Part shown: in pieces, positions 24,696 through 32,764 of the stretch | Numbering within the stretch: the stretch's first letter is position 1 | Layout of the letters: the number at the start of each line of letters is the position of its first letter | From: Deltaproteobacteria bacterium | Lineage (GTDB): Bacteria; Myxococcota; Myxococcia; Myxococcales; 40CM-4-68-19 | NCBI GenBank assembly: GCA_005879805.1 | Contig: VBKL01000098.1 | Span: forward strand, 1-35,270 | DNA length: 35,270 nucleotides | Direction of reading: 5' to 3' | Translations under genes and position numbers: made by a program | The notes under the pieces: generated by a model | The model's input: only the letters and a program-made list of their open reading frames with translations | Database searches by the model: none | What the model was told of the DNA's origin: nothing

Positions 24696-25820
24696 ATGCT
24701 CATCGGCGTCCCCAAGGAAATCAAGACGCGCGAGTACCGCGTCGGCCTGGTCCCCGGCGGAGTGCAAGCGCTGACCAGCCGCGGCCATACGGTGCTGGTG
24801 GAGAAGGGAGCCGGCATCGGCTCCGGCGTGCCCGACGAGGCGTACGTCCAGGCCGGCGCGCAGATCGTCTCCAACGCCAAGGAGGTCTGGACGCGCGCCG
24901 AGATGATCGTGAAGGTGAAGGAACCGGTGGAGACCGAATACGGCCTCATGCAGGACGGCCAGACGATCTACACCTACTTCCACCTTGCCGCCGTTCCCTC
25001 GCTCGCCAAGGCGCTCCTCGACAAGCGCGTCAGCGCCGTGGCCTACGAGACCATCCAGACGGACGACGGCCAGCTGCCGCTCCTCAAGCCGATGAGCGAG
25101 GTCGCCGGGCGGATGGCGGTCCAGGTCGGCGCCGTGCAGCTCGAAAAGAGCAATGGCGGCAAGGGCGTGCTGCTCTCCGGCGTGCCGGGCGTGCGCCGCG
25201 GCAAGGTGGTGATCCTCGGCGGCGGCGTGGTCGGCGCCAACGCGGCGAAGCTGGCGAGCGGCATGGGCGCCGAGACCGTCGTCCTCGACGTCAACGTCAA
25301 CCGGCTGGCCTATCTCGACGACATCTTCGGGTCGCGGATCCAGCCCATCTACTCGGACGCCGTCCAGATCGCGAAGTACGCGCGGGACGCCGACGTGCTG
25401 GTGGGCGGCGTGCTCATCCCCGGGGCCCGCGCTCCCAAGCTCGTCAGCGAGAAGCTCATCTCGCAGATGTCCGAGGGCTCGGTGGTGGTGGACGTCGCCG
25501 TCGACCAGGGCGGCTGCATCGAGACCTGTCGGCCCACGACGCACGACAACCCGACCTATACCGTGCACGGAGTGATCCACTACTGCGTCGCGAACATGCC
25601 CGGCGCGGTGGCGCAGACGTCGACCTTCGCCCTGACCAACACTACGATCGCCTACGGCGTGAAGCTCGCCGACCTGGGGGTGGTCGAGGCCGTCAAGCGG
25701 GACCGGGCGCTTGCACTCGGGATCAACACCTTCAACGGCCATTGCACGTACAAGGCGGTGGCCGAGGCGCTCGAGCTGCCGTACACGCCGCTGGACAAAG
25801 CCCTCTCGACCCGGCGATAG
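24696..25820 (+). CDS. ald: Alanine dehydrogenase
   Basis: A 374-residue protein, the usual length (371 aa in Mycobacterium). The opening [20 protein letters not shown] carries Arg15; catalytic Lys75 (IVKVKEP) and His96 (YTYFHLA) are in place, and the NAD-binding fingerprint is [13 protein letters not shown]. The segment [10 protein letters not shown] holds the Asp that closes the active site. The enzyme interconverts L-alanine and pyruvate plus ammonia with NAD(H), for nitrogen recycling during growth on amino acids, which fits a proteolytic lifestyle. A GGAG ribosome binding site lies six bases before ATG 24696. It appears to be a single-gene unit. Confidence 0.97.
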   Translation: MLIGVPKEIKTREYRVGLVPGGVQALTSRGHTVLVEKGAGIGSGVPDEAYVQAGAQIVSNAKEVWTRAEMIVKVKEPVETEYGLMQDGQTIYTYFHLAAVPSLAKALLDKRVSAVAYETIQTDDGQLPLLKPMSEVAGRMAVQVGAVQLEKSNGGKGVLLSGVPGVRRGKVVILGGGVVGANAAKLASGMGAETVVLDVNVNRLAYLDDIFGSRIQPIYSDAVQIAKYARDADVLVGGVLIPGARAPKLVSEKLISQMSEGSVVVDVAVDQGGCIETCRPTTHDNPTYTVHGVIHYCVANMPGAVAQTSTFALTNTTIAYGVKLADLGVVEAVKRDRALALGINTFNGHCTYKAVAEALELPYTPLDKALSTRR

Positions 25821-25917
25821 AGTTTCCAAGACCGCGCAGTTACAGTGGAATTCCCCGGGCCACCTGGTCGGCAGGCCTAAGCCCGCGGCGCATGGAATGC
25901 AAGGGGAGGAGCGGTGG

Positions 25918-25946
25918 TTTCCAAGGTGGTCGCCGCCAGTTAGATT
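25918..25946 (+). promoter_or_regulatory. Possible promoter of the sigma/anti-sigma operon
   Basis: TTTCCA (25918-25923) and TAGATT (25941-25946) are separated by 17 bases, forming a weak sigma-70-like promoter about 38 bases before the sigma-factor ATG. The element TTTCCAAG occurs a second time at 25822-25829. No clear ECF autoregulatory sequence was found. Confidence 0.3.
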
Positions 25947-25984
25947 GAACGCAGACGGTCTCCTTCGCAGTCCACGGCAACGGG

Positions 25985-26635
25985 ATGCTCGACTTCAAGC
26001 ACACCGACAGGACGCGCAGGGAGTTCGAGGCCCTCACGCTCGAACACCTCGATCCGCTCTACTCCGCCGCCCTTCGCCTGACGAAGAATGAGCGGGACGC
26101 CGAAGACCTGGTGCAGGACGCCTTCCTGCGCGCCTTCCGCTTCTTCGACAAGTTCGAGCGCGGCACCAACATGAAGGCCTGGCTGTTCAAGATCCTCACC
26201 AACACCTTCATCAACCGATACCGGCGCCGCGTGAAGGAGCGCACGGTGGTCGAGGGGGCCGCGCGCGAGACGACGAGCGACAAGTTCATCGTCAAGGAGA
26301 CCAACGAGAGCGCCGTCAACCCGGAGCAGTATTTCTTCGACAAGCTCCTCTCCGACGACGTGCTCCGTTCCATCGACGGGCTGCCCATCGATTTCCGCTT
26401 GGTGGTAATCCTCGCCGACCTCCAGGAGTTCTCCTACAAGGAGATCGCCGAGATCATCGACGTGCCGGTGGGCACGGTGATGAGCCGCCTCTACCGCGGC
26501 CGCAAACTGCTGCAGAAGAACCTGCTCGGATACGCCGTCGCCCAGGGCGTCGTCGCCGGATCCCGGGCCATGGATCTCGGCGTGGAAGTAGAAGTCGAAG
26601 GCGAGATCCTCGAATTCAAGCGCCGCGCGCGCTGA
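25985..26635 (+). CDS. ECF-type RNA polymerase sigma factor
   Basis: A 216-residue sigma-70-family ECF factor. Region 2 (about residues 20-85) contains [18 protein letters not shown] and the -10-recognition stretch [20 protein letters not shown]. Region 4 (about 130-185) has [20 protein letters not shown], the helix-turn-helix that reads the -35. Regions 1.1 and 3 are missing, as expected for the class. There are about 30 extra residues after region 4, so it is a little longer than the usual 180-200. Its TGA stop is immediately followed by the ATG of the anti-sigma gene, so the two are coupled. Target genes cannot be named. Confidence 0.95.
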   Translation: MLDFKHTDRTRREFEALTLEHLDPLYSAALRLTKNERDAEDLVQDAFLRAFRFFDKFERGTNMKAWLFKILTNTFINRYRRRVKERTVVEGAARETTSDKFIVKETNESAVNPEQYFFDKLLSDDVLRSIDGLPIDFRLVVILADLQEFSYKEIAEIIDVPVGTVMSRLYRGRKLLQKNLLGYAVAQGVVAGSRAMDLGVEVEVEGEILEFKRRAR

Positions 26636-27436
26636 ATGCATCCCATGCCTCTCGAGTGCCGCGATCTGTCGACCTTCCTTCCTGCCTACGTGGACGGGGA
26701 ATTCGCAGGCACGGAGACGGCGGAGATCGAGGACCACCTCACGGGCTGCGCCGAATGCCGCCGCGAAGTCTCGGTCCAGGAAGGTCTCAAGGCCGCGGTG
26801 CGCCGCGCCGCGCCGGCGCTCGCGCCCATCGAATTGCGCGAAGCCGTGCGCGAGAAGCTCCGCGACGCCGAAGGACCTCCGGGCCGGTGGGATGCATTCT
26901 TGCGCAATCCGTTCGGCGTCGGGCTCGCTGCGGCGGCGGTCGGTGCCGCGGTGTGGTTCCTCGCGGGCGGGCTCACCCATCCGATCCTCCCCGGCGGGCG
27001 ATCGCCGCTTCTCGAGGACGGCATCTCTCTCGCTCTGCACGGGCGGCAGCTGCCTCTCGACTACACGGGAAGCGACGCGAGCGCCGTGCAAGACTGGTTG
27101 GGGAAGCGTCTTCCTTTCGCCGCGCGCGTGCCGCGGCTTCCCAACGGCTCTTTGCAAGGCGTGCGATTGTCGCAACTGCGTTCTCATCCGGCGGCGCTGG
27201 TGGCCTACGATCTTCCCCGCGCCGGCGGTCGCGTCTCGCTCGTCATCGTCGACGATCCCGAGGAAGCGTCGCTTCCCGGCACCGCCCGGCAGGTAGCCAA
27301 TCGACAGGTGTGGCTCAGTCGCAGCCGTGGCTACAATGTGGTCTCCTGGAAGACCAACGAGATCGTCTACCAGCTCATCTCCGATCTCGACGAGCAAGAC
27401 GTCCTCCAGCTCGTGCAAGCGGCCGAATTGCGCTGA
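26636..27436 (+). CDS. Zinc-binding anti-sigma factor (ZAS type), membrane-anchored
   Basis: A 266-residue protein. Residues 4-60 form the anti-sigma domain with the ZAS motif HLTGCAEC (His34, Cys38, Cys41). One membrane helix follows (about residues 93-112, VGLAAAAVGAAVWFLAGG), then about 150 residues outside the cytoplasm with a beta-rich pattern (LVAYDLPRAGGRVSLVIVDD, SRGYNVVSWKTNEIVYQLI). It should hold the upstream ECF sigma factor until a signal releases it, by redox at the zinc site or by events in the outer domain. The start directly abuts the sigma gene. Confidence 0.92.
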   Translation: MHPMPLECRDLSTFLPAYVDGEFAGTETAEIEDHLTGCAECRREVSVQEGLKAAVRRAAPALAPIELREAVREKLRDAEGPPGRWDAFLRNPFGVGLAAAAVGAAVWFLAGGLTHPILPGGRSPLLEDGISLALHGRQLPLDYTGSDASAVQDWLGKRLPFAARVPRLPNGSLQGVRLSQLRSHPAALVAYDLPRAGGRVSLVIVDDPEEASLPGTARQVANRQVWLSRSRGYNVVSWKTNEIVYQLISDLDEQDVLQLVQAAELR

Positions 27437-27505
27437 AGAGCATCCGTCCTGCGGCCCAGCCGCTCCGCCTTCCGCAGCCGGAGTCATGAAAATCCCCCAG
27501 TTTCA

Positions 27506-27535
27506 TTGACACTTCCGGCGGGGCGCCCGTACTCT
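27506..27535 (+). promoter_or_regulatory. Sigma-70-like promoter of the FrzS-like gene
   Basis: A perfect TTGACA (27506-27511) is followed after 18 bases by TACTCT (27530-27535). An A-rich leader (AAAGGCAAAAAAAG) separates it from the ATG at 27569. The gene thus has its own promoter and need not be read from the sigma operon. Confidence 0.55.
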
Positions 27536-27568
27536 CGTGATTCCAGCGAAAGGCAAAAAAAGCACGCC

Positions 27569-29251
27569 ATGGCCAAGCGAATCCTTGTCATCGATTCGGA
27601 CGAATCCTTTGCGAACGTCCTCGCTGCCGCGATTTCGAAGAGCGGGCTCGTGCCGCTCACCGCGACCAACAGCGAGCACGGCATGACGCTCGCGAAGCAG
27701 GAGAGCCCGGATCTGATCGTCGTTTGCGTCGAGGCGCAGCCGACCAACGGCTACATGCTCTGCACGCGGCTGAAGAAGGATGAGAAGCTGAAGTCGATCC
27801 CCGTCATCCTCACCAGCGCCAACGCCACGCCCGACTCCTTCGAGAAGCACAAGAAGCTCAAGACGCGCGCCGAGGACTACCTCATCAAGCCGTTCCCCGC
27901 CGCCGCCCTGATCGAGAAGGCTTCGGCCCTGGTCGGCATCGAAGTGCCCATCGAGGAGGCAGCCCCGGCGGAGGACGACGAGTCGCTCGGCCTCGGCCAC
28001 CTCGTCCCCACCGACGATGAGCCCATCCGCCTCACCGACGATGACGTGCGCGACGCCGCGCCCGTCGACGAAGCGGTCCTCGTCGACGACGGCATCGAGG
28101 AAGTCGTCCAGCTCGAGGAGAGCGTGGCGGAAGGCGATTCGGACATGGAGATGTTCGACCAGGCCTTCGAGTCGTTGAAGCCGGTAGAACCGGCTCCGCT
28201 GGAGCGGCCCCACCTTCGCCTCGCGCCGGAGCCCGAGGCCGGGTCCGAGAACGCCGCCGCGGACGAGCCGCTCTCCGCGCCCACCGAAGTCAGCGCGCCT
28301 TCCGACGAGCAGATCCTCGCCGGCTTCTCCGGCGACGAGGATCTCCCCGTCGCGGTCCCCGAGACCGACTCCGAAGAGGTGGTCGCCGACGAGCCCGCGC
28401 TGGTCGCGGAGTCCGAGGAGATCGTCGAGGACGAGCCGCTCGAGGCCCAGCCCGAGATGGCCGAGGTCGTCGAGGAGCCGGCCGGCGAGGACGAGAGCTT
28501 GTTCGGCGGGCCGACCGTCTCCGATCTGGAGGCCCGCATCGCCGAGCTGGAGACCGCCCTCACCGAGAAGAGCGCGGATATCGAAACGGCCCGGCTGACC
28601 TCGCCCTCCGCGGAGCTGCAGCGCCTGAAGGAAGCGCGCAACCGCCAGGAGAAGGAGATCATCCGCCTCAAGGAAGAGCTGCACGAGAAGGACAAGCAGC
28701 TCCTCACCCTCGAGGAGCAGCAGACCGCGCTCGAGGCGCAGAACCAGGAGCTGCGCGACGAGACCCGCAAGCGGGAGTCGGCTGCCAAGGCGCTTCAGCA
28801 GCGCGCCGACGCTCTCGCCGCGGCCGCCAAGAAGCTCGAGCGCGAGCTCGCCGGCGCGCGCGAGGAGTTGAAGTCGGGCGCCGCCGCCAAGGCGAAGGTT
28901 GCCGAGGGCGAGAAGCTCCGCAAAGAGCTGGCCGAGGCGAAGTCGCGCATCGAGTCGATGGAGACGGAGATGATCGGCGTGCGCGAGCTGCAGGAGAGCG
29001 AGTCCGCCTCGCTGAAGGCCGAGCTGGAGAAGCTCCGCGCCGAGGCGGAATCCGCGCGTTCCGAGGCCGCCGAGGCCGCGGCCTCCTCGGGCCAGAACGA
29101 GGAGCGGGCCGTCAAGGCGTACCAGAAGATCAAGAACGACGAGAAGCTCCGCGAGAAGACGCGCAAGGCGCTCGAGATCGCACTGGCGCTCTTGCAGGAC
29201 AACGCCGTCGAGCCTGCGGAACAGCGCGATCAGGAGAAGCGGGCGGTCTAG
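27569..29251 (+). CDS. FrzS-like protein: pseudoreceiver domain, acidic linker, long coiled coil
   Basis: A 560-residue protein. Residues 1-125 form a receiver fold (MAKRILVIDSDESF, then NGYMLCTRLKKDEKL, VILTSANA, EDYLIKPF). The position of the phospho-acceptor Asp is Cys53 (LIVVCVEAQP), while Thr82 and Lys107 remain; it should not be phosphorylated there. Residues about 125-330 are a very acidic, low-complexity linker. From about 335 to the C-terminus lies a continuous coiled coil ending ERAVKAYQKIKNDEKLREKT. This plan and the receiver sequence match FrzS of Myxococcus xanthus, a polar protein of social gliding motility, whose atypical receiver also works without phosphorylation. Homology is by memory, not by search. 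It is convergent with the helical-repeat gene, with interlocked stops in CTAG. Confidence 0.8.
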   Translation: MAKRILVIDSDESFANVLAAAISKSGLVPLTATNSEHGMTLAKQESPDLIVVCVEAQPTNGYMLCTRLKKDEKLKSIPVILTSANATPDSFEKHKKLKTRAEDYLIKPFPAAALIEKASALVGIEVPIEEAAPAEDDESLGLGHLVPTDDEPIRLTDDDVRDAAPVDEAVLVDDGIEEVVQLEESVAEGDSDMEMFDQAFESLKPVEPAPLERPHLRLAPEPEAGSENAAADEPLSAPTEVSAPSDEQILAGFSGDEDLPVAVPETDSEEVVADEPALVAESEEIVEDEPLEAQPEMAEVVEEPAGEDESLFGGPTVSDLEARIAELETALTEKSADIETARLTSPSAELQRLKEARNRQEKEIIRLKEELHEKDKQLLTLEEQQTALEAQNQELRDETRKRESAAKALQQRADALAAAAKKLERELAGAREELKSGAAAKAKVAEGEKLRKELAEAKSRIESMETEMIGVRELQESESASLKAELEKLRAEAESARSEAAEAAASSGQNEERAVKAYQKIKNDEKLREKTRKALEIALALLQDNAVEPAEQRDQEKRAV

Positions 29252-30402
29252 ACTTTCTTCTCGAGAAGCTTCCGCGCCTGCGTCTGTAGCGCGGGCGAGA
29301 TGTTCCGGTTCTTCGACACGCCCTTCAGCTCGCTCGAGCGGAGGAGCACGAGAAACCGCATCGCCACCGCCACCGGCACCTTGGGGTTGTTCACCAGGTT
29401 GACCTTGATCGTGTAGTTCTTGGTGAGCTGCCGGTTGTTGTAGATGTGCTGCAGCACCTCGCCGGGAGCGGTGCGGGTATTCGCCACCTTGGCGATCTCG
29501 CCTTCGCTGATCCGCGGGCTCTGCACCACCGCCAGCTGGACGAGCTTGTTGGGGTCGCGCAGGAGGATGGTGCGGACCTCCTTGTTCCCCTTCTTGTTCG
29601 CCCACTCGATCTTCTTGGCGATGGAGAGCTTGGAGATCTTCTGCGCGATGGTCAGGCGCTTGCCCTCGGCCGCGGCCTCCTGCTCCGGCGTCTCGCGATC
29701 CTCGGCGTCCCTCGCGGCGTCGGTGGCCCCCATCTCCTCCAGCGCCTGCTCGGCGGCGGCTTCCTCGGCCTGGGCCGCTGCCGCTGCCGCCAGGGCAGCT
29801 GCCTCGTCCGCGGTGGTCCCGAGGACGCGCTTGCGAGCCGCCTGGAAGGCGGGAAGGTCGGCGAGGACGAGCCCCGACCGGACGCAAAAATCGGTGACGT
29901 TGTCGACCGTCACCGGCCGGGTGGCCGGATTCGTCACCAGCGCGCGGACGATGGGGTCGTGGCGCAGCAGGCGGAGCTGGTTCTGCGAGACGAGCTCGGT
30001 GATTCTCTCGTGCGGTAGCGCCGCGATCCGCCCAACCGTCTCGTCCGGGGTCGACGGATTGAGGATCAGCATCTCCAGGTACTCGGGCTTCTCCCCGAGC
30101 GCCGCCGCGTAGTAGTCGAGCACCTGCGGGTCGGCGGCCTCGTCGCGCAGCGCGACGGCGAGGATGCGGTCGGGAAGCCCCGCGGCGCTGTTCACCGCCG
30201 TCTGCCGGACCGTGTCGTCGGCGTCGAAGGTCAGCATGAAGAGCGCCGTCGCCATGTCCTTGGGGCCCATGGGAACGAGCGCCTTGGCGCCCATCATGCG
30301 CAGGGGCACCGGCGCCTTCGGATCGACGTGCTTCTGGAAATTGGCCGGAAGGACGTCCAGCGGAAGTGGACACGCGGACGGCCCCGCCCCCGGTTCCGTC
30401 AT
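29248..30402 (-). CDS. Helical-repeat (HEAT/LRV-like) protein, function unknown
   Basis: A 384-residue protein beginning MTEPGAGPSACPLPLDVL at ATG 30402. It shows a repeating Asn-Pro-x-(Thr/Val)-Pro pattern at helix starts (LNPSTPDETV, TNPATRPVTV, NNPKVPVAVA), typical of leucine-rich-variant/HEAT-like alpha-helical repeats. An Ala/Glu-rich linker at about residues 220-260 splits two such blocks. No signal peptide is seen, so it is cytoplasmic and likely a protein-binding scaffold. It is convergent with the FrzS-like gene (stops interlocked in CTAG), which may mean adjacency without functional relation. Confidence 0.75.
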   Translation of the reverse strand: MTEPGAGPSACPLPLDVLPANFQKHVDPKAPVPLRMMGAKALVPMGPKDMATALFMLTFDADDTVRQTAVNSAAGLPDRILAVALRDEAADPQVLDYYAAALGEKPEYLEMLILNPSTPDETVGRIAALPHERITELVSQNQLRLLRHDPIVRALVTNPATRPVTVDNVTDFCVRSGLVLADLPAFQAARKRVLGTTADEAAALAAAAAAQAEEAAAEQALEEMGATDAARDAEDRETPEQEAAAEGKRLTIAQKISKLSIAKKIEWANKKGNKEVRTILLRDPNKLVQLAVVQSPRISEGEIAKVANTRTAPGEVLQHIYNNRQLTKNYTIKVNLVNNPKVPVAVAMRFLVLLRSSELKGVSKNRNISPALQTQARKLLEKKV

Positions 30403-30459
30403 GGGAGCAAATCCTAGCGCAAGCTCGGGGGAAAGCACTGGGTTTTTCTGCCAGAGACT

Positions 30460-31110
30460 TCAGTCGAACGAAGATCGGGTCGGATCGAACCGCTTCTTGG
30501 AAAGCCGCCAGGTGAGCTTTCCGATCCACTTGTTCAAAAAGAAGCTCCGCGGGAGCCAGGGAATGGGCGGAGGCCTGCGCAGGCCGAGGGCGATGAACTC
30601 CTGCCCCACGCGCGGATCGTCCGGCGCCAGTTCCTGCGCGCGGCGCAGTGCCCGCACCGCCTGCTCCTTGTTGCGGGTCACCACCAGCGCCTTGGCGAGG
30701 TTTACCAGCATCTCGCTCGTGGTCGGACCTCGGCGCACCGCCTCCTCGCAGAAGCGGATCCCGCGCTGGCGGTCGCCCTCCACCAGCACCAGGGTGAGGC
30801 CGTAGTTGGAGAGGACGCGGACGTCGTTGATGTTGCGCCGGTAAGCCTTCTCGAACGCGGCGTGCGCGACCTGCGGGTTCTTTTCCAGATCGGCGCGGCC
30901 CGACTCGATGAGCGCGGCAAGCTCGGCGTCGGACAGTCCGCCCGGGTGCACGTGCACCGCCACCACCGGCCGCGGGCTCTCCGCATCGCGCGCGGGGGTC
31001 GGACCGTTCCTCTGCGCGATGCGCACGCTGGCGCGGATCCGATCCAGCTCGCTGGGAGAGGCCCCGCGCGGAAGCGCGCGACCATCCGTCTTGTCGTCGC
31101 GCTCCGCCAT
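30460..31110 (-). CDS. TPR-repeat protein, function unknown
   Basis: A 216-residue protein from ATG 31110, which lies only eight bases after the coaX stop and so is probably co-transcribed. An Arg/Pro-rich N-terminal leader of about 50 residues precedes three TPR-like helical pairs (ADLEKNPQVAHAAFEKAYRR, VLSNYGLTLVLVEGDRQRGI, VNLAKALVVTRNKEQAVRAL). The C-terminus is basic and contains an aromatic patch (PIPWLPRSFFLNKWIGKLTW). It may be a scaffold; no function follows from the neighbours. Confidence 0.72.
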   Translation of the reverse strand: MAERDDKTDGRALPRGASPSELDRIRASVRIAQRNGPTPARDAESPRPVVAVHVHPGGLSDAELAALIESGRADLEKNPQVAHAAFEKAYRRNINDVRVLSNYGLTLVLVEGDRQRGIRFCEEAVRRGPTTSEMLVNLAKALVVTRNKEQAVRALRRAQELAPDDPRVGQEFIALGLRRPPPIPWLPRSFFLNKWIGKLTWRLSKKRFDPTRSSFD

Positions 31111-31118
31111 CGTCCGCC

Positions 31119-31898
31119 TCAAGGTTGATTCCGCTGATAGATGATGCGCAGCCCGTCCAGCGTGAGCTGTTCGTCGACGATCTCGATACGCTTGGAAACG
31201 TTGGCGATGAGCGGCGCGAGCCCGCCCGTCGCGACGATCTTGACCGGAAAGCCCAGTTCCTCGGCCATGCGGCCGCAGATGCCGTCCACGAGGCCCACGT
31301 AGCCGAACACCAGCCCGCTCTGCATCGAGGCGACCGTGTTGCGCCCGACCACCCGATCCGGTTGCTCGAAAGCGACGCGGGGAAGCTTGGAAGCGCGGTG
31401 GAAGAGCGCTTCCATGGAGATGGCGATCCCGGGCGCGATGGCGCCGCCCAGGTACTCGCCCTTGGGCGTGACGGCGTCGAAGGTGGTGGCGGTGCCGAAG
31501 TCGACGACGATGAGTCCCTGGTGGAAGCGCTCGTACGCGGCGACCGCGTTGACGATGCGATCGGCGCCGACCTCGCGGGGATTGTCGTAGAGCACCGGCA
31601 TCCCCGTCTTCACGCCGGGGCCGACGAAGAGCGGCTTCTTGTCGAAGAACCGCTTGCACATCTGCTCGAGCGGGAACTGCATCGGCGGGACGACGCTGGA
31701 GACGATCACGTCGTGCACTTCCGACAATTCGACTCCGGCGAAATCGAACAAGGTACGGAGCTGCAATCCGTATTCGTCCCCGGTGCGATCTTTCTCCGTC
31801 TGGAAGCGGAAGGAATCGCGCAAGACCGCCGGCGTGCGCGTGAGGTCGAACAGCCCCAGCACGGTATTTGTGTTGCCGACGTCGATTGCGAGAAGCAC
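31119..31898 (-). CDS. coaX: Type III pantothenate kinase
   Basis: A 259-residue protein of normal length. It begins (M)LLAIDVGNTNTVLGLFD from GTG 31898, the ASKHA phosphate-1 motif. Later come YDNPREVGADRIVNAVAA and VVDFGTATTFDAV (phosphate-2), then the GGAIAPGI and ATGGLAPL segments. CoaX phosphorylates pantothenate in the first step of coenzyme A synthesis and needs a monovalent cation. It lies in a minus-strand cluster with birA and nadC, with a 59-base gap after birA. Confidence 0.97.
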   Translation of the reverse strand: MLLAIDVGNTNTVLGLFDLTRTPAVLRDSFRFQTEKDRTGDEYGLQLRTLFDFAGVELSEVHDVIVSSVVPPMQFPLEQMCKRFFDKKPLFVGPGVKTGMPVLYDNPREVGADRIVNAVAAYERFHQGLIVVDFGTATTFDAVTPKGEYLGGAIAPGIAISMEALFHRASKLPRVAFEQPDRVVGRNTVASMQSGLVFGYVGLVDGICGRMAEELGFPVKIVATGGLAPLIANVSKRIEIVDEQLTLDGLRIIYQRNQP

Positions 31899-31957
31899 GG
31901 GACGAGTATCGACACGCGGTCGTGCGCCGGTCAACAAACGCAAGGAACGCCGAGGCC

Positions 31958-32764
31958 CTACACCACCCTGCAGTGCTCCACTTCGCCCGCTACCACGCGC
32001 ACGAGAGCGCCGCCTTCCACACGGACGACGAGGGCGCCGTCTTCCGCCAGATCGACGGCATCGCCTTCCACCATGCGCATCTCTTTGCCGCCCTCGCCTA
32101 CCTCCGCCCGCACGCGCCGGCCCAGCGTCGACGAAAGCTGCAGGAAACGCTCGCGCACCGGCGCGAAGCCCTCCAGGTCGTGGAGCGCAAGCCATTCGTC
32201 GAGCGACTCGAGCAGGCGCGCGAAGACGAGCAGGCGCGCGACGGTCTCGCCCCGCTCCAGCGCGAGGCTGGTGGCCGTTTGCCGCTGCTCGTCGGGAAAT
32301 TCGCCGCGCGCGGTCCCGCAATTGAGACCCACCCCGAGGACCGCATGGCGTACCGCGGCGCCTTCGGTGCGCAGCTCGGCGAGGAGTCCGGCCAGCTTCC
32401 GGCCTTGGCACTCCACGTCATTGGGCCGCGCCTCGTCGTTCGTCGAGGCCACCTCTTCGAGGAAATGGATCCGACGTCCGACGTCGGCGCTGTGCAAGAG
32501 CGGGGACAGCTCGCGCTCGGAGAGGCCTCCGGGAAGCCCGGCCAGCCGGTATCCGCGCCCGCCGGAGGCGAAGATCGAATATCCGCGCGCCCGCAGGGAA
32601 TCGATGCGCTTGAGCAACTCGGTGCGAGGCAAGTCGAGCTTGTCGCAGAGCGCGTTTCCGGGCACGAAGTCGTCGGAGTCGAGGAGCATCTCCAGGACGA
32701 GAGCGTCGAGCCGCTCGTCGGCGAAGTGCTCGCCCTCGGCGAGGTGAGTGCCCTCGGGCATCAT
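31958..32764 (-). CDS. birA: BirA-type biotin protein ligase with deleted catalytic core
   Basis: The frame is open for 268 residues, but a normal BirA is about 320-340. The N-terminal winged helix (residues about 15-75, LCDKLDLPRTELLKRIDSLR) and the start of the catalytic domain (HFLEEVASTNDEA) are present. The sequence then jumps to RPNDVECQGRKLAGLLAEL, where homologues have about 75 residues containing the ATP/biotin-binding GRGRxG loop, the substrate loop and the Trp before PND. The join is at about 32424-32432 and keeps the frame. The rest (LGVGLNC, C-terminal SH3-like domain) is normal. Such a protein should not ligate biotin, although the DNA-binding part could remain. The start ATG 32764 overlaps the nadC stop (ATGA). 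Confidence 0.87.
   Translation of the reverse strand: MMPEGTHLAEGEHFADERLDALVLEMLLDSDDFVPGNALCDKLDLPRTELLKRIDSLRARGYSIFASGGRGYRLAGLPGGLSERELSPLLHSADVGRRIHFLEEVASTNDEARPNDVECQGRKLAGLLAELRTEGAAVRHAVLGVGLNCGTARGEFPDEQRQTATSLALERGETVARLLVFARLLESLDEWLALHDLEGFAPVRERFLQLSSTLGRRVRAEVGEGGKEMRMVEGDAVDLAEDGALVVRVEGGALVRVVAGEVEHCRVV

Noticed and set aside
28140..29240. Repetitive Glu/Ala/Leu-rich DNA in the FrzS-like gene as a possible tandem repeat
   Set aside because: The periodicity is the coiled-coil heptad pattern and acidic low complexity; no repeated DNA unit is evident.
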